Part shown: positions 58,525-64,000 of the stretch, in pieces
How positions within the stretch are numbered: position 1 is the first letter of the stretch
Layout: every line of letters begins with the position of its first letter
Translations under genes and position numbers: made by a program
Assembly (NCBI GenBank): GCA_910587655.1
Contig: CAJUND010000012.1
Span: 29,703 to 93,702, forward strand
Reading direction: 5' to 3'
Source of the DNA: an uncultured Agathobacter sp.
GTDB lineage: Bacteria > Bacillota > Clostridia > Lachnospirales > Lachnospiraceae
DNA length: 64,000 nt
Notes under the pieces: generated by a model
The model's database searches: none
Told to the model about the DNA's origin: nothing
The model's input: only the letters and a program-made list of their open reading frames with translations

Positions 58525-61500
58525 CTACGTCACCCACTGATTCTTCACATCGTTCACTTCATTACCGCATGTGATTTTCTTCCACTCCATTACCCCCAGT
58601 CCATCCGGCACAATATTCCGGTGATATAATTGATAAGCGAGGGCGGCGCATGCCTTTCGAATACTTAAAATATCCTTCATCCGAAGGCTACACAACCCAT
58701 TGTCCGGGGAAACTGCATCTGCAAGTTCAAAAAGATAACCATCAATCACTGCACCGTTCTGCTCCTTCATAATCGGGCATTCCTCATACACCAGATTATG
58801 AAGTACCCACAGCGCAGATGTAAGTCCCGGCATTTTGCGGTAACGAAGCATATCCAGAACGGCATCCAGCATCTCCTGCGCTTCCGGTTCCTCCGGATTT
58901 TTCCCAATATACTGGAATGCCGCAAACAATGCGCCCGCCACAATACCGGTATCTGCGGAACACATATCTTCCCTGATATCTGCAAGTATATCAGAATCCG
59001 GTCCAATGATCAGATCTAATTCCTTCGTACTGACCCCATGTCCCAGCTTTTGCATTTCTTCTGACATTACCCTCAGTTTTTCAATCCGTTCTGTCCCTAC
59101 CGGGGTTGAAATGTTTCCGCACACGGCTGCCGCTCCCCGAATCATCTTCTGCGCTCGACAGCGGTATTCATTCCATGTATCATAATACAGACTGTTTCCA
59201 CACACTTTGGTCTGCAGAATTCCCCAATAGTCCCAAATCGTATCCAGAATATAACAGACCTCCTCCTGATTCCAATAATCCGCTTCGACATTCTGGCAAA
59301 GTACAATTAGTTCATCCAGGTACGGAATTTCCCCCATGGTAATTTTCCAGCCATTCTCATCTTCAAACTGGTCACGAAGACGATGCTTCAGAAAATACCC
59401 CTTTACCGACAGCACCGGAACAGATAGATTAACACATGGCAGCGTTTCAAAATCCCAGAGCCGGAGATTCGTAAGCATTGGAAGACCAGTCTCCTTTGAC
59501 ACATGGCTCCATAACAGTCTGGCATATACTTTTCTCTGTTCACTGGTTAACAGGCCTAAGTCATCCAGCACTTCCAGACGCCTGACTTTCGTTCTCCACA
59601 CATAATCTGCTTCCTCCGAAGGTTCCAGCAGCCATTCAATTGTATCATCTTCCACCTTGCAGAATCTGCGGTTTTCTCCAATATCCGTCTTGCAGAAATA
59701 ATAATCGAATAAATCTATTCCGTCCTGATGCCCATGCAGCATCCTGTGCTCGCAGACAGCAGTATCCATCATGGTTCCAAGCATACAGGCTTTCTGTTTC
59801 TCCGACACCTGCTTCATAACCGTAACCAGCAGACCTGCCACTGGATAATCCACGGGCAGCTCCTCATCCTCCATCAGTTTTTTTACTAGCAAAAGAGCCC
59901 TCTTCATTAACTTCTCCGGACAACGGCTCATCAGCCTCATCAGCAGCTCCGGCGCATTATCACTCATATGGGACGCAATGCTTCCGGCCATACATCGTTC
60001 CAATGAATGCATTTCATCCATGTTTACATCCATAGCATGCAGCAGATACCCCAGCATTTTTTCAGTCCCGCCTGCCCCAAGGCGTGTCACATAATCCCGA
60101 TCCACCAATGTTTTAAGGGTATTGCTTCGATTACTCCGCACTACAAGAAAAAGCCCCAGTGTACTGTCAAGCTCAAGGATGGCCTCCATCCACGGCTGCT
60201 CCATATCACCAAGCAGGGTTACGTAGCCGCACTGAAGCGGAAGTGCCAGACGATCCAGCAGCCGGTAAAAACTGTAGGCCTCTTCACAGTAATTTTCTCC
60301 GCCAAAAAGCGTCATGGTCTCCCGCTCCAGATCAAAAGGCTCCTTTTTTTCATGCTTTTTCACTTTCCAGCAAAGCAGTCTGCATTCGGTGTCATTCTGC
60401 CATGCATCCCAATCAAATAAAGCCTTTTTCTTATCAATTTCATCCAGCAGCTTGTTGATTTCTCCCTGATGCAGCTCATATTGCCTTTCGTAATCATGTA
60501 CTCCCTGCACGCAGAAAGATAACAGCTGGAGTGCACACACCTGCAGTGTCAGACAGTTCACCCTGTAAGCCTCAGACCCAGCCGCAGAAACTGCATCATT
60601 TATATCCTGAACCAGCTGCTGAAGTCCTGGTATGACAGGCTTTACTTCTCCACATTCGACCCGAAGACCCAGAACCTGAAGCCGCTGCTCATACTGTTCC
60701 TTTTTCGGCTGGCACCGGCTCAGCTCCCTCCTGAGTGCCGGCAGATCCAGATGATGAAATGCAAACTTTGCCTTTTCCAGTTGTAAATCCGTTTTCCCAT
60801 TAATGCCATGCTCTTCATAAAATCTTAGCAGATTGAAAATCCGCGTCCACTCTGCATCCTCCCCATATTCTCGAAAGATACGGAGCAGCATCTGGCCAAT
60901 ATAAAACCATTTACGGATATGAACCTTCGTATCCTGGTCCACATCCTCTGCACTCTGCTCCTTCATCCAACTGGCATAATTATCCCAAATGGCGCATATA
61001 TGCACATAGTCATATTTTGTATAGAGGTGAAAGCACTTTTCCCAGCGCCACACCAGTTCATAGGCAAACTCCAGCATCGTCTGTATATCCAGCCATTTAT
61101 GACTCTGCAGCAGTCCCTTGTCATAGCTGTAATACCTTAGTTCCCGGCAAAGTTTCTCCGGCAAAATATACCACCCGGGAAACTTCTCCCGCTCCCGGCT
61201 CCACTCCGTAATAAGTGTCCGAATCTCTGCTTCCCTTTGTTCCTGCGGTTTCCAGATTCCCTCCGCATGAATGTGCTTAATATGCCATTTTGGAACCGTA
61301 CACTGTTTTTCCTCCGTAAATAATGTCCCCTGCGCCTCCAAATTTCCGCTGTGTTCCTGACGTACAGACTGACGCTCCTCTTCCAGCTTCCTAAGAATTT
61401 CCCGCAAAAATTCGTCCTGCCCCAAAATTCGTTTAATTGTGACATCCATCGTGTCCATCCGCTGACCCATATACTCCAGATGATCCCGAATTTCCTGCAG

Positions 61501-61896
61501 CATACTGCGCCCACAGGTTTCCGGAAGGGCGCTTTTGATTTTATGCTCCATGATTTCACAAAAACGCCGTTCACACGCCTGTTTATTGCTCTCGGATATG
61601 TCAGCACTCTCCAGCAATTCGCGGACACATTTCTGAAATTCAGTCCACCAGTTGAAATCATCAATCTGTTTCATATACACTGCCAATCCCCTCATATTAT
61701 CCTCGCCAAACAGAATTCTCCGCTCCGCCGACTCCTCTCTTCCGGTTCTTTCATAGTTTGCAACTTCCGCTCCCGCATCAATAAACATATTCACAAACTG
61801 TTTGCTGTCCATCCACTTTGTCAGCACGTTTCCCGGTATTGCCTTAAGATCTCCCTGCGCAATGGCTTTTATTATTTCTAAATTGTTCTCACCCAT
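58525..61896 (-). CDS. Unrecognised 1123-residue protein
   Basis: No domain recognised. Mostly helical, rich in Trp, Cys and Leu. About 1-140 forms an N-terminal domain (LKAIPGNVLTKWMDSKQF, DDFNWWTEFQKCVRELL); about 140-195 is a probable coiled coil (MGQRMDTMDVTIKRILGQDE); about 230-1100 is a long series of alpha-helical repeats. There is no P-loop, nuclease, TIR or SIR2 motif, no signal peptide and no membrane segment. ATG 61896 follows GGAGGGGAAG. A single gene in an AT-poor coding block between a transposase remnant and a ParB-like remnant. Could be a scaffold or sensor protein of a defence or polymorphic system; function is not proposed. Confidence 0.7.
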   Translation of the reverse strand: MGENNLEIIKAIAQGDLKAIPGNVLTKWMDSKQFVNMFIDAGAEVANYERTGREESAERRILFGEDNMRGLAVYMKQIDDFNWWTEFQKCVRELLESADISESNKQACERRFCEIMEHKIKSALPETCGRSMLQEIRDHLEYMGQRMDTMDVTIKRILGQDEFLREILRKLEEERQSVRQEHSGNLEAQGTLFTEEKQCTVPKWHIKHIHAEGIWKPQEQREAEIRTLITEWSREREKFPGWYILPEKLCRELRYYSYDKGLLQSHKWLDIQTMLEFAYELVWRWEKCFHLYTKYDYVHICAIWDNYASWMKEQSAEDVDQDTKVHIRKWFYIGQMLLRIFREYGEDAEWTRIFNLLRFYEEHGINGKTDLQLEKAKFAFHHLDLPALRRELSRCQPKKEQYEQRLQVLGLRVECGEVKPVIPGLQQLVQDINDAVSAAGSEAYRVNCLTLQVCALQLLSFCVQGVHDYERQYELHQGEINKLLDEIDKKKALFDWDAWQNDTECRLLCWKVKKHEKKEPFDLERETMTLFGGENYCEEAYSFYRLLDRLALPLQCGYVTLLGDMEQPWMEAILELDSTLGLFLVVRSNRSNTLKTLVDRDYVTRLGAGGTEKMLGYLLHAMDVNMDEMHSLERCMAGSIASHMSDNAPELLMRLMSRCPEKLMKRALLLVKKLMEDEELPVDYPVAGLLVTVMKQVSEKQKACMLGTMMDTAVCEHRMLHGHQDGIDLFDYYFCKTDIGENRRFCKVEDDTIEWLLEPSEEADYVWRTKVRRLEVLDDLGLLTSEQRKVYARLLWSHVSKETGLPMLTNLRLWDFETLPCVNLSVPVLSVKGYFLKHRLRDQFEDENGWKITMGEIPYLDELIVLCQNVEADYWNQEEVCYILDTIWDYWGILQTKVCGNSLYYDTWNEYRCRAQKMIRGAAAVCGNISTPVGTERIEKLRVMSEEMQKLGHGVSTKELDLIIGPDSDILADIREDMCSADTGIVAGALFAAFQYIGKNPEEPEAQEMLDAVLDMLRYRKMPGLTSALWVLHNLVYEECPIMKEQNGAVIDGYLFELADAVSPDNGLCSLRMKDILSIRKACAALAYQLYHRNIVPDGLGVMEWKKITCGNEVNDVKNQWVT

Positions 61897-62002
61897 GAAT
61901 CTTCCCCTCCGTCAGCTTAAGCTGTTACTTTCAAAAATACATAATTAAATTAATATTTTATTAAAATACAATTATTGCACTCATAATTTTATCACATTAT
62001 TA

Positions 62003-62239
62003 CTAAATTCTTATTCTCTGGAACACTACTTCCTTAGAATCCTCTATAACATCACTTTTCATTAGCAACTTTTTCATAAATATTATATTTTTAATGTTAA
62101 TAAATAATAAATTAAATTTAGCACTACTAAACAACATATCAATCAAGGTACATAATAAAACATGTCCTGCAAAAGCTAATTTAAACCAAAAAACAATTCC
62201 CAAGATAAGACATATCCACATCCCAAGTGCTATTAACAT
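62003..62239 (-). CDS. Small hydrophobic protein (78 residues), doubtful
   Basis: Frame from ATG 62239 with AGGG eight bases upstream. Two hydrophobic segments are visible (LIALGMWICLILGIVFWF; AGHVLLCTLIDMLF) and a charged tail. The sequence is AT-rich, as is the whole 61900-62300 stretch, so chance open frame is possible. No family recognised. Confidence 0.4.
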   Translation of the reverse strand: MLIALGMWICLILGIVFWFKLAFAGHVLLCTLIDMLFSSAKFNLLFINIKNIIFMKKLLMKSDVIEDSKEVVFQRIRI

Positions 62240-62291
62240 CACACTAACCCTCATTTCATTTATAATTAAATCTAATATAGATTATAAACTA

Positions 62292-62467
62292 TTAGCCTAA
62301 ATCTCTTTGGAGATTACTCTCAACCATGACAATAATCGCTTCGTCGCGGATCAGTTCCTTGACCTCGCATTTGAGCGTTTCAATCCCTATAAACTCCTTT
62401 CCGAACTGCTCGTAAGCTGCGGCTACCTTGCCGCCTTTGTCGTAGGCAAAAATCCTCCCTAATTCTT
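62292..62467 (-). pseudogene. ParB/partition-like fragment
   Basis: A frame with no start codon, running from a TAA upstream to TAA at 62292. The second half reads IETLKCEVKELIRDEAIIV then MVESNLQRD, the conserved DEAxxxMVxSNLQR block of ParB-N type proteins carried on integrative elements of Firmicutes. It is truncated on both sides. Suggests that an integrative element once lay here. Confidence 0.5.
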
Positions 62468-62476
62468 ACCTGCTTT

Positions 62477-63895
62477 TCAAAAATAATTGTACCGTTTTCG
62501 ATGCCTGTATACCAGATATATCGTCAGCATAAACGTGAGCAGCTCCGCAAGCGGGACTGCAAGCCATACGCCTGCCACCTCTAAAAATCTCGGCAACACC
62601 AAAAGGAACACCGTAATAAATCCAAACGTCCGCAGGAAAGATATGGCTGCAGATGCTTTCCCATTGGATAATGCCGTAAATAATGCAGATGAAAAAATAT
62701 TGCATCCAGAAAACAAAAAACTGAATGAAAAAATGACAAATCCATTCTTTGTAATTTCAAAAACATTCCTGTTGTTCTCCGCAAATACCTTTGCAATACT
62801 TTCTCCACCAAACAGGGAAAATAAAAATACAAATATGGAAATCCCCGCTATAAAGCTGAAACAAATACGGACGGTCTTTTTTAGCTGTTTTACATTCCCG
62901 CTCCCATAGTTATAGCTTACGACGGGGGCTGTTCCCATAGAAAAGCCAATATAAAGCGTTGTTAAGAGGAACTGCGAATATATAATAACTGTAATCGCCG
63001 CCACGCCGTCCTCGCCTAGCAGCTTCATCATCGTTACATTAAACAGAAATGTCGTTACGGCAGTCGAACACTGGCTTACCATTTCCGACGCACCATTGGA
63101 ACAGCTTTTCAGCAAAACAGATGCGTCCATGTCAGGCTTGCAAAAGTGCAGCTCACTTCTTTCTGGCGGTAACGCCCCCTCCCTTCGGTCAGCGGCAATT
63201 CGGTCGCCGCATTCCCATTCGGCTGCGCCGAAGCGGCTTCCTCTCAGAAAAAATACTGTACCGATAATTGTCGGTATCATATATCCGATGCCTGTCCCAA
63301 TAGCAGCTCCCTTGATTCCCATTTGCAGTAAAACGATAAAGACATAATCAAAAACAATATTGGCAATCCCCGCCAGAACAGCAAGCACTAAGCCTAATGT
63401 CGGTTTCCCCGCCGTCACAAACAGATTCTGATATAGCACCTGCATCATGTTAAAAGCGGCGAAAATGAGCTGTATCGTCAGATAATCCCTGCAATATGGG
63501 AACAATATTTCACTTGCACCCAATCCCCAGATGATTTCATCCAAAAAGAAAAGCCCTGCCGCTGTAATCAGCAGACCGATCACCGCCCCTGCCACGACAA
63601 TCAACGTAAAATTGCTTCTGGCTTCCTCTGTGTTTCCATTCCCCATTTTCTTCGCAACGACCGCACTTCCTCCTGTCGCAAGCATCGTCCCCAGACCGAC
63701 AATCAGATTGATGACGGGGCAGACGATATTGATGGACGACAAAGCATTCGTGTCTACAAACCTTGCTACGAAAATCGTGTCTACAATGGTGTATAATCCC
63801 ATAAACAGCATCATCACCATGCTTGGGAAAGCAAATCTGATAAGGGATAGGGCGTTAAAGCTCTCTGCCAACGGGTTTTTCTGTGTTTCGGTCAT
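62477..63895 (-). CDS. MATE family efflux transporter with an in-frame insertion
   Basis: 472 residues, about 12 helices. TIVDTIFVARFVDTNALSS, GTMLATGGSAVVAKKMGNG and CSNGASEMVSQCSTAVTTF are MATE motifs; second homologue of the gene at 16453-17784. Between the two halves, after FFLRGSR, there is a polar insertion of about 28 residues (RFGAAEWECGDRIAADRREG and following) not expected in the family. ATG 63895 follows GGAGGAAACAGAGA; the open frame to 63985 is not used. The start overlaps the end of the probable acetyltransferase gene. Confidence 0.88.
   Translation of the reverse strand: MTETQKNPLAESFNALSLIRFAFPSMVMMLFMGLYTIVDTIFVARFVDTNALSSINIVCPVINLIVGLGTMLATGGSAVVAKKMGNGNTEEARSNFTLIVVAGAVIGLLITAAGLFFLDEIIWGLGASEILFPYCRDYLTIQLIFAAFNMMQVLYQNLFVTAGKPTLGLVLAVLAGIANIVFDYVFIVLLQMGIKGAAIGTGIGYMIPTIIGTVFFLRGSRFGAAEWECGDRIAADRREGALPPERSELHFCKPDMDASVLLKSCSNGASEMVSQCSTAVTTFLFNVTMMKLLGEDGVAAITVIIYSQFLLTTLYIGFSMGTAPVVSYNYGSGNVKQLKKTVRICFSFIAGISIFVFLFSLFGGESIAKVFAENNRNVFEITKNGFVIFSFSFLFSGCNIFSSALFTALSNGKASAAISFLRTFGFITVFLLVLPRFLEVAGVWLAVPLAELLTFMLTIYLVYRHRKRYNYF
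63151..63238. repeat. Palindrome-bearing insertion inside the MATE gene
   Basis: A GC-rich block of about 88 bp interrupts the MATE reading frame without breaking it. It contains the palindrome TTCGGCTGCGCCGAA (63218-63232), embedded between CCGC and GCGG arms, and further stems around CAATTCGG. It has the look of a miniature palindromic element like those at 7498 and 10856, though sequence is different. Confidence 0.45.
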
Positions 63896-64000
63896 TCTCT
63901 GTTTCCTCCTTGTTTTTCGGTGGAAGCACGAAACGCTGCGTCGGATAGCCATATTCCACAAGCAGTTCCCGTTCTGCAAATCCAAGACGGCGGTATTCTT
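63855..64000 (-). CDS. Probable GNAT N-acetyltransferase, C-terminal end (runs off the right edge)
   Basis: Open minus-strand frame from the window edge to TAA 63855. The reading EYRRLGFAERELLVEYGYPT and following QRFVLPPKN has the look of a GNAT C terminus (YRxLGF, then a final strand). It overlaps the start of the MATE gene by 41 bp, and the MATE ribosome site is inside it. With only 48 codons the assignment is tentative. Confidence 0.5.
   Translation of the reverse strand, partial: EYRRLGFAERELLVEYGYPTQRFVLPPKNKEETENDRNTEKPVGREL

Overview
The window reads as chromosome of a gut-type Firmicute, most likely a Lachnospiraceae (Clostridia). This is an inference from PPi-type phosphofructokinase, PdxS/PdxT, ThiH-type thiamine synthesis, Big_2 surface protein, MATE and FtsX-type exporters, many small coupled operons, and AGGAGG-type ribosome sites with frequent TTG/GTG starts. 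Species cannot be fixed from the sequence alone.

Layout. 1-7.4 kb (minus): 5' part of polA, then pepP, a hotdog thioesterase, a Na/Pi cotransporter, a DUF1002 protein and an S66 LD-carboxypeptidase. 8.1-10.9 kb (plus): pyrophosphate-dependent phosphofructokinase and a YkuD L,D-transpeptidase, bounded on both sides by copies of one family of nested palindromic repeats. 11-14.5 kb: a heterodimeric ABC exporter. 14.6-15.3 kb: a divergent iron/manganese-type regulator and a 43-residue Cys-rich membrane protein, with an operator-like palindrome on the shared promoter. 15.3-18.9 kb: TtcA-like thiolase, tRNA-Gly(CCC), a MATE transporter and a Big_2 secreted protein. 19.4-22.9 kb: a three-gene operon of an acyltransferase, a GT8 glycosyltransferase and a GT8-acyltransferase fusion; this is the best candidate here for an undescribed lipid/glycan pathway. 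23-28.3 kb: TcdA, PdxS/PdxT, and a thiamine operon with a ThiS-ThiG fusion and no thiF. 28.4-34.5 kb: a signalling module of a Cache hybrid histidine kinase, a CheY-like receiver and a kinase-less HPt-CheW protein, divergent from a tandem hemerythrin. 34.6-37.4 kb: a polar amino acid ABC importer. 37.6-41 kb: SUKH protein, 28-residue peptide, second Na/Pi cotransporter, RelQ-type alarmone synthetase.

From about 41 kb the window becomes accessory: gene remnants, a BclA-like surface protein, a TetR-controlled FtsX exporter with two matching operators, TraX, PadR regulators, a HEPN gene with a probable frameshift, two tandem RlaP-like nucleotidyltransferases, a DUF998 membrane protein with a PadR regulator, AraC, cupin, a PD-(D/E)XK transposase-like nuclease, and a two-component system feeding an ABC-2 exporter through an attenuator-like hairpin. 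58.4-62.5 kb holds an unrecognised 1123-residue protein between a transposase remnant and a ParB-like remnant. The right end has a MATE transporter with an odd in-frame insertion and the tail of a probable GNAT acetyltransferase.

All functions are family assignments read from motifs; no database search was run.
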